From assembly GCF_009380135.2 (NCBI RefSeq), contig NZ_WHUT02000003.1, forward strand, positions 1 to 64,000: a stretch of DNA of 64,000 nucleotides, read 5' to 3'. The stretch comes from Fertoeibacter niger. Its GTDB lineage: Bacteria; Pseudomonadota; Alphaproteobacteria; Rhodobacterales; Rhodobacteraceae. The position numbers were made by a program, and so were the translations under genes. The notes under the pieces were generated by a model that did no database searches, was not told the DNA's origin, and saw only the letters and a program-made list of their open reading frames with translations. This document shows, one piece after another, positions 54,407 through 63,184 of this stretch (within the stretch, counting starts at the first letter, position 1; every line of letters starts with the position of its first letter).

Positions 54407-55855
54407 TCACACCCGCCAGAACCGCGGCATCAGCAGCACATAGACCGACAGCAGCTCCAGCCGCCCCACCAGCATGCCCGCGATCATCAGCCATTTCGCC
54501 GCCGTGGGAAACTCGCCCACCGCCCCCGTCACGCCCACCTCGCGGCCGAACACCGGCCCCACATTGGCGATGGATGTCCAAGCGGCGGTGATGGCGCTTT
54601 CCGCCTCCAGCCCGGTCAGGGAAAGACCCACCGCCAGCACGCCGAATGTCAGGATGAACATGGTGAAGAACAGGATCACCGCATCGGTCACATCATCGGT
54701 CACCACCCGCCCGTCATAGCGCAAGGCAATCACCGCATGCGGGCTGTGCAGCCGCTTCACCTGCACCTTGATCGCCTCGATCAGGATCAGCCAGCGGAAC
54801 ACCTTCACCGAACAGCCCGTCGATGACGTGCAGCCCCCGATCAGCCCCACCACGATCAGCACCACGAACGGGAACGGCGCCCAACCCGCCAGATCGGCCG
54901 AGGTGAACCCCGTGCCCGAAAACTGCGACACCACGTTGAACGTGGTCTCGCGCAGCGTGATGCCCAGCGGGGCCGCCCGCGTCACCACCTCGTAAACCAC
55001 AATCGCGCCAATGGCATAGGCGTTCCAGCGCAGATAGGCCCGCACCTGCGGGTCACGCCACAAAGGCAGCGCAGACCCCTGCATCAGCTGGATGAACCGG
55101 ATGAAGGGCAGCGACGCCAGCAGCATGAACAGCACCGCCACAAACTCCAGCGCGCCGGCATAGCGCGCGAATGACGCGTCATAGGGCGCAAAGCCGCCGG
55201 TCGATACCGTGCTCAGCGCAAAGACCACCGCGTCAAACCCCGTCATGCCCAGGGCGGCGTAGAACAGCATGCAGGCCAGCGTCAGCCCCAGATAGATGCG
55301 GATCAGCGCCACGGAAATATCCAGCGCGCGGGGCAGCACCTTGCCCAATGTGTCAAACCCTTCCGACCGGAAGAACTGCATCCCCCCCACCTTCATCACC
55401 GGCAGAAAGATCATCGCCACGATGACGATGCCCAGCCCCCCCAGCCATTGCAGGATGCCGCGCCACAGGTTCGTGCCCAGGGGCAGGTCATCCAGCCCCA
55501 CGAACACCGTGGTGCCTGTGGTGGTCATCCCCGACATGGATTCAAACATCGCATCGGTGAAACTGGCCCCCGGCGCCCCCAGCATGAAGGGAATGGCGCC
55601 AAAGGCGGGCATCGCCAGCCAGACCCCTGTGGTCATCAGGAATGTCTGCTGCAAGGTCAGGCCCCGGCCCTTGCCATTGGCACAGGCCAGCGCCAGCACC
55701 GAACCCGCCAGCGCGGTGATCAGCGCCGCCTGCAACATCGCGCGCCAGTGCGGGTCGCCCGCCGCCATGTCCACAGCCACTGGGGCCAGCATCGCCAGCC
55801 CCAGCACAGCCACCAAAAGGCCGGTCACATATCCCACAGGGCGCAGATCCCACAT
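54407..55855 (-). CDS. trkH: TrkH-family potassium uptake subunit 1 (482 aa)
   Basis: The fourfold pore repeat of the SKT superfamily is visible: MSGMTTTGTTVFVG, STVSTGGFAPYD, FSGTGFTSADLAG and SSTGCSVKVFR are the pore-loop segments. About ten spans, with the family's start (MWDLRPVGYVTGLLVAVLG). It imports potassium with a TrkA partner that is not in this window. It is the downstream member of a tandem pair; identical length and start motif point to gene duplication. Confidence 0.88.
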   Translation of the reverse strand: MWDLRPVGYVTGLLVAVLGLAMLAPVAVDMAAGDPHWRAMLQAALITALAGSVLALACANGKGRGLTLQQTFLMTTGVWLAMPAFGAIPFMLGAPGASFTDAMFESMSGMTTTGTTVFVGLDDLPLGTNLWRGILQWLGGLGIVIVAMIFLPVMKVGGMQFFRSEGFDTLGKVLPRALDISVALIRIYLGLTLACMLFYAALGMTGFDAVVFALSTVSTGGFAPYDASFARYAGALEFVAVLFMLLASLPFIRFIQLMQGSALPLWRDPQVRAYLRWNAYAIGAIVVYEVVTRAAPLGITLRETTFNVVSQFSGTGFTSADLAGWAPFPFVVLIVVGLIGGCTSSTGCSVKVFRWLILIEAIKVQVKRLHSPHAVIALRYDGRVVTDDVTDAVILFFTMFILTFGVLAVGLSLTGLEAESAITAAWTSIANVGPVFGREVGVTGAVGEFPTAAKWLMIAGMLVGRLELLSVYVLLMPRFWRV

Positions 55856-56200
55856 GGCCGCAGGGTTGCGGCGCGGCGCGCGCGCTGTCAACCCGCTGCG
55901 GCCTGCCGCGCCCGCGCCCGGCCCGGCCAACCCGTTGCGCCCCCCCGGTTTGCCCCGGCCCTCACCGCATTTTCTGCCCAGAAATATCCCCGCCGGAGGC
56001 CTCCACCGCATCGCCCGGCCCCACCGCTTGTGGCCTTGTCGCGGTCTGTCCCGGCAAACACAGCGCATCCGCGGCTTCCAAACATCCCCGCCCTGGGTCT
56101 CAAACCCCACCACCGCCACAGCGTTCCGGATCATCCCGCGGCAGCGCGGCGCGAGCGGGGCTCGATGCCCCCGAGCGCCGCTCCCCCGCCCCGGCCAGGC
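55856..56200. other. 345-bp gap between the two trkH genes
   Basis: No gene is supported. It holds one copy of the GGGGATATTT repeat (about 55976-56004) and otherwise GC-rich sequence. Confidence 0.5.
55976..56004. repeat. GGGGATATTT intergenic repeat (between trkH copies)
   Basis: Leftward GGCCTCCGGCGGGGATATTT followed by CTGGGCAGAAAATG. Confidence 0.6.
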
Positions 56201-57649
56201 TCACGCCCGCCAGAACCGCGGCAGCACCAGCACGAACACCGCCAGCAGCGCCAGACGCCCCATCAGCATCGCCAGAATCATCAGCCATTTCGCCGCCGTG
56301 GGAAAGGCATCGAATGTGCCCGCGGGCGCGGTCAGCGGGCCGATGGCATATCCGATATTGCCGATCGAGGTCCATATGCCGAACACGGCCGACACCGTAT
56401 CCACCCCGGTCAGCGTCAGCCCCACGCTCAGCACGCCGATGGTCAGCACATAGCCGGTGACATACATCATCAGCGCGTTCATCACGTCAACCTCGACGGT
56501 GCGGCCATCATAGCGCACTGAAAACACCCGGTGCGGCGTGTGGATCTGGCGGATCTGCGCGCCGATGGCGGCGAACAGCACCTGCACGCGGAACACGCTC
56601 AACGCGCCCGAACTTGACCCCGAACAGCCGCCGATCATGCCCACGACAAAGGCCGCCACCAGCGCGAAACTGCCCCAGCCCGCAAAGCTGCCAGAGAAGA
56701 ACCCGGTCCCGGTAAAGATCGACACCAGATTGAACAGCGCCTCGCGCAGCACCGGCTCAAATGCCTGATCCGATGTCGCCATCCGCCACAGCACCACCGT
56801 TGCCACCGCATAGACCAGCCAGCGCAGCAGCGCGCGCACCTGCGCGTCGTTCCACACCGCCCCGGGCGTGCCGTTCACCATCTGCACGAAGCGGATATAG
56901 GGCAGGCTGCCCAGCAGCATGAAGAACGCCCCGGCATATTCCGCCGCCCCCGGATATTTGCCGAACGACGAATCCGAGGGTGAAAACCCGCCGGTGGCGA
57001 TGGTGGCGAAACCGTGCACCACCGCATCCAGCGGCACCATGCCCAGCGCCAGATAGGTCAGCACGCACAGCAGCGTCATCCCGGCATAAACACTCATCAG
57101 CGCCCGGGCGATGTCGGTGGCGCGGGGCAACACCTTGCCCAGCGTGTCAAAGCCCTCGGTGCGGAAGAACTGCATGCCGCCCACCCGCATCACGGGCAGA
57201 AAGATCATGGCGACAAAGGCGATGCCAAGCCCGCCCAGCCAGTTCAGCATGCCGCGCCACAGGTTCATGCCGGCCGGCAAATCATCCAGCCCCACGATCA
57301 CCGTCGATCCGGTGGTGGTGATGCCCGACACGGCCTCGAATATCGCATCGGTCGCAGTCAGCCCCGGGGCCCCCAGCACGAAGGGCAGCGCGCCAAAGAA
57401 CGACAGCGCCAGCCACACCCCCACAGTCAGCACAAAGGCCTGCCGCACGTTCAGGCCCCGCCCCAGCGAATTGGCACAGGCCACGGTCACGAAGCCGCCA
57501 CAGGCCAGCGTGATGACAGACGCCTCGGCAAAGGCCTGCCAGTTGCCGTCGCCCAGCGCGAAATCCACCACCAAGGGCACCAGCATGCTGGCCCCCAGCA
57601 GCGCCACCAACAGGCCGATCACATATCCGACAGGGCGCAGGTCCAGCAT
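56201..57649 (-). CDS. trkH: TrkH-family potassium uptake subunit 2 (482 aa)
   Basis: This is a paralog of the gene at 54407 with the same length. Its pore loops read VSGITTTGSTVIVG, ATIATGGFSPSD, FTGTGFFSGSFAG and a divergent fourth loop GSSSGALSVFR, where the paralog has SSTGCSVK. Differences in the fourth filter could alter ion selectivity or the binding of regulators. The start MLDLRPVGYVIGLLVALLG matches the paralog. It lies upstream of it, with no TrkA gene between them. Confidence 0.88.
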   Translation of the reverse strand: MLDLRPVGYVIGLLVALLGASMLVPLVVDFALGDGNWQAFAEASVITLACGGFVTVACANSLGRGLNVRQAFVLTVGVWLALSFFGALPFVLGAPGLTATDAIFEAVSGITTTGSTVIVGLDDLPAGMNLWRGMLNWLGGLGIAFVAMIFLPVMRVGGMQFFRTEGFDTLGKVLPRATDIARALMSVYAGMTLLCVLTYLALGMVPLDAVVHGFATIATGGFSPSDSSFGKYPGAAEYAGAFFMLLGSLPYIRFVQMVNGTPGAVWNDAQVRALLRWLVYAVATVVLWRMATSDQAFEPVLREALFNLVSIFTGTGFFSGSFAGWGSFALVAAFVVGMIGGCSGSSSGALSVFRVQVLFAAIGAQIRQIHTPHRVFSVRYDGRTVEVDVMNALMMYVTGYVLTIGVLSVGLTLTGVDTVSAVFGIWTSIGNIGYAIGPLTAPAGTFDAFPTAAKWLMILAMLMGRLALLAVFVLVLPRFWRA

Positions 57650-57698
57650 GGCGCTTGGGTGGCCTGCCGCCTGCGCGCTGTCAAGGCGTCATGGGTGG

Positions 57699-58796
57699 TC
57701 AGCCGACGTGGAACAACGTGCCGAACAGGCGCGGGTCCAGACTGTCGGCGGCAAAGGTGGGGCCTTCGGTCAGCACCGATACCGCGTCATGGCTGTGCAG
57801 GCTTTCCTGATGGCTGGCCACCACGCGGAAATCGCCGATGCGCGGGTCGCGCTGCAACTGGCCGCAGAAACTGCGCGCGGCATCCTCGACAAAGATCGGG
57901 TTGGCGGCGTTCAATTCGGCAAAGGCCTGTTCATCCTCGCGTTTCACCATGACCTGCGTTTCCGTGGGCACGGCGGCGCGGGCCAGTTCGATCAGATCCT
58001 CGAACCACAGCACCATGCCGGGTTTGACCTCGACCGAGATGCGCGCGACAGACCGCTGCGAATGCGGCGTGGCCAGTTGGCCCCGGGTCCGCCGCGCATG
58101 TTCGGACAGTTCCAGCGAGCAGGGGCAGGTGCTGGAATACACAAAATCCAGATGGAGGATTTTCTTGCGCACTCCGCCCTTGTCCACCAGCTCCAGCGCA
58201 ATGTCGTAATACTGCCAGCCCACCAGCCCCGACCGCAGCGAAGGCACCTTCACCGGGAAGGAAAAACGCATCTGGATGCGGGCGTCAAAGCTGACCAGAT
58301 CGCGCTTGTAATCTTCCAGCGCGGCCTCGATCACTTCGAAACTGAAGGCGCTTTCGGCATGGGCATAGAAGGACCGCATGATGCGGCTCATGTTGATGCC
58401 CTTCTTTTCCGCCTCAAGGCTGACCGTGCCGGTCACGCTGGTTTCCAGCACCATGTCGCCCGCGTCACGGGTGCGGAACCGCACCGGAAGGCGGAAGTTG
58501 GAAATGCCGACATGCTGGATCGGCGCATGCGCCCCCACGATCAGGCTGGCGGGGCCATTTTGCAGATCCGGCAGGCCGTTCTTGTAGGCATCATCCACGC
58601 GGAATTCGCGTGGATAGTCGCGGCTCAGATCGGGGTAGGCCAAAGCGGGTTTGCCCACCAGCGCCAGCGCGGCCTGATCCAGCCCCGCAATCTCGGCGTC
58701 GGATGCCTTGCCCGCCCATTGGCGCAGCAATGCCAGCGCGGCCTCGGCCTCGTCACGGCTGGGTTTGCGGTCGATTGCGGGGGTGTGGATGTTCAT
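57699..58796 (-). CDS. folE2: GTP cyclohydrolase IB (365 aa)
   Basis: It converts GTP to dihydroneopterin triphosphate for folate and queuosine precursors. The family blocks VGAHAPIQHVGISNFRLPVR, DLVSFDARIQMRFSF, YSSTCPCSLELSEHARRTRG (catalytic Cys) and NPIFVEDAARSFCG are present, at normal length. A GGCGGGC/GCCCGCC hairpin lies about 20 bp before the ATG and may affect translation; I cannot tell whether it belongs to a regulatory RNA. No Zur-like box is visible. Confidence 0.93.
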   Translation of the reverse strand: MNIHTPAIDRKPSRDEAEAALALLRQWAGKASDAEIAGLDQAALALVGKPALAYPDLSRDYPREFRVDDAYKNGLPDLQNGPASLIVGAHAPIQHVGISNFRLPVRFRTRDAGDMVLETSVTGTVSLEAEKKGINMSRIMRSFYAHAESAFSFEVIEAALEDYKRDLVSFDARIQMRFSFPVKVPSLRSGLVGWQYYDIALELVDKGGVRKKILHLDFVYSSTCPCSLELSEHARRTRGQLATPHSQRSVARISVEVKPGMVLWFEDLIELARAAVPTETQVMVKREDEQAFAELNAANPIFVEDAARSFCGQLQRDPRIGDFRVVASHQESLHSHDAVSVLTEGPTFAADSLDPRLFGTLFHVG

Positions 58797-58932
58797 CGGT
58801 CTGTCCTTGCGGTTCAGGCGGGCTCTGGCCCGCCGTCAATGTCATCAGGTTTACGGCGCAGCGATGCCCGTGGATCATATCTAGGCCCGGCCTGCCCCGC
58901 CGGCAACCGATGCGGCAAAGAAAGCTGCGGGA

Positions 58933-59394
58933 CTAGAGGGTGCAGAACATGCGGAAATTCTCAAGCATCACGCCATGCCGCTGCACCTGTTGCGCGGCCT
59001 CCACCTGCCAGCCATGGCGCAGGAAAAAGGGCCGCGCCATGCGGCTGGCCTCTGTGGTCAGGCGGTGCAGGCCGCGCGCCCGTGCCTCGGCCTGCACCGC
59101 AAGCCACAAGGCATCGGCCACGCCCCGCCCCCGCTGGTCGGGTGCCACAAAGGCGAGGTCAAGATAACCGTTTGCGGCCAGCGACATGAAGCCCAGCGGC
59201 CGCCCTTCGGCCTCGGCCACCACAGTCCACAGCCCGGCAAGGCGTTTGGCCCATGCCGTCGCAGTCGGGCGTTCCGGTGCCCAGGCGGCAAGTTCGGCGG
59301 CCGAGTATTTCGGCGCGGCCCCGATGCGCACGGCGTCAAAGAAGATGCCGGCAAGTGCGCCGGCATCCTCAGCCACATAGGGCCGCAGCCGCAT
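58933..59394 (-). CDS. GNAT-family N-acetyltransferase (153 aa)
   Basis: The acetyl-CoA-binding motif QRGRGVADALWLAVQAEARA near 88-107 and the flanking VAPD and FFLRHGW strands define the GNAT fold. The substrate is unknown. The start ATG overlaps the metZ stop (TGATG), so it follows metZ in one transcript under SAM-II control. Confidence 0.85.
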   Translation of the reverse strand: MRLRPYVAEDAGALAGIFFDAVRIGAAPKYSAAELAAWAPERPTATAWAKRLAGLWTVVAEAEGRPLGFMSLAANGYLDLAFVAPDQRGRGVADALWLAVQAEARARGLHRLTTEASRMARPFFLRHGWQVEAAQQVQRHGVMLENFRMFCTL

Positions 59395-60575
59395 CAGATA
59401 TGGTCCAGCGCCTGCATCAGATCGCCGATCAGATCGCCCGCATCCTCCAGCCCCACCGACAGCCGCACAAGGCCGGAGGTGATACCCAGCAGCTCCTTCT
59501 GGTCGTCGGGCAGGCGCTGGTGCGTGGTGGTGGCCGGATGCGTGGCGATGGATTTCGCATCGCCCAGATTGTTGGAAATCTTGATGATGTCCAAGGCATT
59601 CAGAAACCGGAACGCCGCCTCTTTGCCGCCCGCGATGTCAAAGGCCAGCATGGTGCCGCCGCGCGTCATCTGCTCTGCCGCCAGCGCGTGCTGCGGATGG
59701 TCGGGCAGCGACGGATGGATCACCCGGCCCAGCCGCGCATCACCCTGCAAGGCCCGCGCGATGGTCAGCGCCGAATCCGCCATGGCGTTGCAGCGCAGAT
59801 CAAGCGTGGCCATGCCGTTCAGCATGATCCAGGCGGTAAACGGGCTCATCGCCGCGCCAGTGTGTTTCAGATAGGGTTCGGCCACCTTGCGGATGAACTC
59901 GCGCGTGCCGCAGATCACGCCGCCCAAGGCGCGGCCCTGCCCGTCGATGTGTTTGGTGCTGGAGTAAACCACCACATCGGCCCCCTGCGACACCGCCTTG
60001 GAAAACACCGGGGTGGCGAACACATTGTCCACGATCACCAGCGCGCCCGCCGCATGGGCAATCTGGGATACCGCTGTTATATCAATGATTTCCAGCGTGG
60101 GGTTCGAAATCGACTCGAAGAATACCGCCTTGGTGCCGGGCCGCACCGCCGCGCGCCACCGGTCCAGATCGGTGCCATCCACGAAAGTCACCTCCACCCC
60201 GTAGCGGCGCAGCACCTCTTCCAGAATATACAGGCAGGATCCGAACAAGGCCCGCGACGACACCACATGGTCGCCCGCGCGCAGCATCGCCGTCAGCGCG
60301 GCATTCACCGCCGCCATGCCCGATGCGGTGGCAAAGGCATCTTCGGTGCCTTCGATCGCGGCGATGCGTTCCTCGAACATCCGCGTCGTCGGGTTGCCGT
60401 AGCGGGCGTAGATGAACTCGTCCTCGCCGGTCTTGATGAAACGCGCCTCGGCGGCTTCGGCGGTTTCATAGACGAAGCCTTGCGTCAGAAAGATCGCCTC
60501 GGCCATCTCGCCATACTGGCTGCGGCGGCTGCCGGTATGCACCAGCTGGGTGCGGGTTTTCCAATCTTTCGACAT
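59394..60575 (-). CDS. metZ: O-succinylhomoserine sulfhydrylase (393 aa)
   Basis: It makes homocysteine directly from O-succinylhomoserine and sulfide. ARYGNPTTRMFEERIAAIEG, SGMAAVNAALTAML, YSSTKHIDGQGR (PLP Lys208) and the late SVGLEDAGDLIGDL are the Cys/Met-PLP and MetZ-branch features. The ATG at 60575 is chosen because it follows the riboswitch terminator; an upstream frame would run through the riboswitch. SAM-responsive attenuation is expected. MetB/MetC-type activities are alternatives. Confidence 0.9.
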   Translation of the reverse strand: MSKDWKTRTQLVHTGSRRSQYGEMAEAIFLTQGFVYETAEAAEARFIKTGEDEFIYARYGNPTTRMFEERIAAIEGTEDAFATASGMAAVNAALTAMLRAGDHVVSSRALFGSCLYILEEVLRRYGVEVTFVDGTDLDRWRAAVRPGTKAVFFESISNPTLEIIDITAVSQIAHAAGALVIVDNVFATPVFSKAVSQGADVVVYSSTKHIDGQGRALGGVICGTREFIRKVAEPYLKHTGAAMSPFTAWIMLNGMATLDLRCNAMADSALTIARALQGDARLGRVIHPSLPDHPQHALAAEQMTRGGTMLAFDIAGGKEAAFRFLNALDIIKISNNLGDAKSIATHPATTTHQRLPDDQKELLGITSGLVRLSVGLEDAGDLIGDLMQALDHI

Positions 60576-60594
60576 GGCCTGTCCTTCCGACAAC

Positions 60595-60627
60595 AAAAAG
60601 CCCCCGATACCCAGAGGTGCCGGGGGC
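60595..60627 (-). terminator. riboswitch-controlled terminator before metZ
   Basis: Leftward GCCCCCGGCACCTCTGGGTA, closing TCGGGGGC, then TTTTTG. The loop ACCTCT is complementary to AGAGGT at the end of the SAM-II aptamer, giving an anti-terminator pairing. Confidence 0.8.
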
Positions 60628-60640
60628 GCTGCGCACCCTG

Positions 60641-60694
60641 ACCTCTTTAGCGGTTTGTTTAACGTGGCCCGCAATCCGGTAACAAAGCGCCACA
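60641..60694 (-). ncRNA. SAM-II riboswitch upstream of metZ
   Basis: Leftward, the aptamer has the P1 arm GTGGC/GCCAC, the conserved ATTGC, and the GTTAAACAAACCGCTAAAG stretch that forms the SAM pocket. This matches the SAM-II pattern of alphaproteobacterial met genes. Its last bases (AGAGGT) can pair with the loop of the downstream terminator, so ligand binding should shift the choice toward termination. Confidence 0.85.
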
Positions 60695-60848
60695 TCGCCC
60701 GATTACGCCCGAAATCCGGCCCCGTCAACGGCCCCCCTTGGTGACAGGTTGCAGAAATGCACCGTCACGCAGGCGTCACGGCGCGTTCACACCGCTTTCG
60801 CAGGATCTGTCTAGATCGAACATGGATGCCGCGCAGGGGGTCGAACGC

Positions 60849-61748
60849 ATGACGCTTGCCATGATCAACGCCGAAGGGTGCCAGCCGGTCGAGGCGGGCA
60901 CCGTGGCGCTGGCCGGCCAACTGGCCGCGCTGCCCCCGGGCGCGCCGGTGCTGATCCTGCTGCATGGCTACCGCTATTCCCCCAGCCGCGACCATTCTGA
61001 CCCGCACCGGCTGATCCTGTCAGACCGTTCCGCCCGCCGCGCGCCCAGCTGGCCGCGCCGCATGGGGTTCGGGCGCGGGCAGGACGGGCTGTGCATCGCC
61101 TTTGGCTGGGAGGCTGGCGGCACATTGTGGCAGGCCTATGCCGAGGCGGGCCGCGCCGGGCTGGCGCTGGCCGCGCTGATCCGGCGCATCCGCGCGCTGC
61201 ATGACGGGCCGGTGAACATTCTGGGGCATTCGCTGGGGGCCCGCGTGGCGCTGGCTGCGCTGCCGGGGCTGGCCCCGGGCGATGTGGCGCGCATGGTGCT
61301 GATGGCGGGGGCCGAATTCCGCCACCTTGCCCGTGCCGCGCTGGAAACCCCCGCAGGCCGCGCCGCCGATGTGCTGAACGTGACCAGTCGCGAGAATGAC
61401 ATCTACGACTTCCTGTTCGAGCGGCTTCTGGCCCCGCTGGCCCCCCGCGCCCGGGCTCTGGGGGCGGGGCTTGACCTGCCGCGTTGCGTGACGGTGCAGA
61501 TCGACGCCGCCGACCACCGCGCGGCGCTGCATGGTCTGGGGTTCCGCATCGCACCCGCCAGCCAGCGGATGTGCCACTGGTCGGCCTATCTGCGCCCCGG
61601 GCTGTTTCCGCTGTATCGCGCATTCCTGCTGGCACCGGGCCGCCTGCCCCTGCCGCTACTGCGCGCCACATTGCCCGGCACGCAGGCCCCGCGCTGGTCG
61701 CGCCTGCTGGCCCGGCCCTTGCCACGGGCGCGCATTCTGCTTCAATGA
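60849..61748 (+). CDS. alpha/beta-hydrolase fold protein (299 aa)
   Basis: LILLHGYRYSPSRDH (oxyanion side) and the nucleophile elbow GHSLGARVALAALPG (Ser128) define the fold; an Asp/His pair near ENDIYD and CHWSAY could complete the triad. The start ATG 60849 is chosen for the GGGGG about eight bases upstream; an ATG at 60822 is an alternative. Substrate unknown. It is divergent from metZ. Confidence 0.78.
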   Translation: MTLAMINAEGCQPVEAGTVALAGQLAALPPGAPVLILLHGYRYSPSRDHSDPHRLILSDRSARRAPSWPRRMGFGRGQDGLCIAFGWEAGGTLWQAYAEAGRAGLALAALIRRIRALHDGPVNILGHSLGARVALAALPGLAPGDVARMVLMAGAEFRHLARAALETPAGRAADVLNVTSRENDIYDFLFERLLAPLAPRARALGAGLDLPRCVTVQIDAADHRAALHGLGFRIAPASQRMCHWSAYLRPGLFPLYRAFLLAPGRLPLPLLRATLPGTQAPRWSRLLARPLPRARILLQ

Positions 61749-61772
61749 CCGCCTGACATTCAGGAGGCTGCA

Positions 61773-62471
61773 ATGATCGACCTTTACTATTGGCCCACGC
61801 CGAACGGCTGGAAAATCTCCATCGCGCTGGAGGAGTTGGGCCTTCCCTATGCGGTGAGGCTGGTGAACATCGGCGCAGGCGAACAGTTTGCCCCCGATTT
61901 CCTGAAGATCGCACCCAACAACCGGATGCCCGCCATTGTTGATCCCGACGGGCCGGATGGCGCGCCGGTGTCGGTGTTTGAATCCGGTGCGATCCTGCAA
62001 TATCTGGCGCGCAAGACCGGCAAGCTTTACGGCGCGACGGAGCGTGACCGCATCGCGGTGGAGCAGTGGCTGATGTGGCAGATGGGTGGCGTTGGGCCGA
62101 TGGCCGGGCAGGCGCACCATTTCCTGACCTATGCCCCGGCGATGGACCCGCCGAACGACCTGCCCTATGCCAAGACCCGTTACCGCAACGAGGTGGCGCG
62201 GCTGTATGGCGTCTTGGACAAGCAGTTGGCAGACAAGGAATTTGTCGCCGGTGACTTCCTGTCGATTGCCGATATTGCCATCTGGCCCTGGGCGGTGCTG
62301 TGGGAACGGCAGGAACAGACGCTGGAGGGCAAGCCACATCTGGCCCGCTGGCTGGATGCTCTGGCCGCCCGCCCCGCCTTTGTGGCAGGCAAGTCAGTGG
62401 CGTCGGAAAAGCGCAGCAACCTGCAGGACGACAAGAAGGCGCAGGATATCCTGTTCAAGCGCCAGGGCTGA
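61773..62471 (+). CDS. glutathione S-transferase, YfcG/YghU-like (232 aa)
   Basis: The thioredoxin-like half begins LYYWPTPNGWKISIALEEL with NNRMPAIVDPDGPD and the glutathione-contact FESGAILQYLAR; the helical half contains DFLSIADIAIWPWAVLW (N-capping box). This is the nu-class disulfide-reductase-type GST. AGGAGG lies about seven bases before the ATG. It probably reduces disulfides or peroxides rather than conjugating drugs. Confidence 0.88.
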   Translation: MIDLYYWPTPNGWKISIALEELGLPYAVRLVNIGAGEQFAPDFLKIAPNNRMPAIVDPDGPDGAPVSVFESGAILQYLARKTGKLYGATERDRIAVEQWLMWQMGGVGPMAGQAHHFLTYAPAMDPPNDLPYAKTRYRNEVARLYGVLDKQLADKEFVAGDFLSIADIAIWPWAVLWERQEQTLEGKPHLARWLDALAARPAFVAGKSVASEKRSNLQDDKKAQDILFKRQG

Positions 62472-62570
62472 GTTCGCTGCGCGGCCCAGCCGCGCACGCC
62501 AGAATCTTTCGAAAAATCCTGCAAAAGTGTTTGAACACCTTCGGCGGGGGACGCTGCCCCCGTTTCAAGC

Positions 62571-63173
62571 CTAGGTTTCGTCTTTTTCGATGCCATAGGT
62601 CTGGAACAGCCGCCCCTGCGTCATGAAGAACAAAAGCAGGGCCGCCGTCAGGCCGAATGTCTTGAAATTGACCCAGACATCGGTGGAAAAGCTGCGCCAG
62701 ATCACCTCGTTTGCCAGCGCCAGCGCAAAGAAGAACGCGGTGATGCGGCGTGTCAGGATCATCCAGCCCTCGGCGCGCATCGGCAGCAGCTCGTCCATCA
62801 CCAGCCGCAGGTAGCTTTGCCCGCGCAACAGGCCAAAGCCAAGGATGCCGCCGAACAGCAGGTAGATCATCGTGGGCTTCATCTTGAAGAACCGCTCGTC
62901 GTTCAGCCAGACCGACAGGCCGCCGAACAGCACCACCAGCACCAGCGTGGCGACCTGCATGCGCGCCAGTTTCCCGGTCAGCGCCCAAAGGATGCCGGTG
63001 GTCAGGATCATCAGCGGAATGAACGCCGCCGTGACCACGATGAACCCCTCATAACTGGTGCCGCCAAAGGTGAAGGTCTGGTCCTTCAGCCGTGCATAGC
63101 CGATGAAGAAGGCGGCAATCGGCCCCAGTTCCAGCACCAGTTTCAGTATCGGGTTGATCTTGCGTTCAGCCAT
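62571..63173 (-). CDS. yciB: YciB/IspZ inner membrane septation protein (200 aa)
   Basis: Five or six spans, with LKLVLELGPIAAFFIGYARL and KMKPTMIYLLFGGILGFGLL as the family landmarks (F-K-P-T motif). It is linked to envelope homeostasis and septation. The length is close to the usual 180-200. It lies 11 bp after the DMT transporter in the same direction. Confidence 0.88.
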   Translation of the reverse strand: MAERKINPILKLVLELGPIAAFFIGYARLKDQTFTFGGTSYEGFIVVTAAFIPLMILTTGILWALTGKLARMQVATLVLVVLFGGLSVWLNDERFFKMKPTMIYLLFGGILGFGLLRGQSYLRLVMDELLPMRAEGWMILTRRITAFFFALALANEVIWRSFSTDVWVNFKTFGLTAALLLFFMTQGRLFQTYGIEKDET

Positions 63174-63184
63174 CTTTCGTTTCC

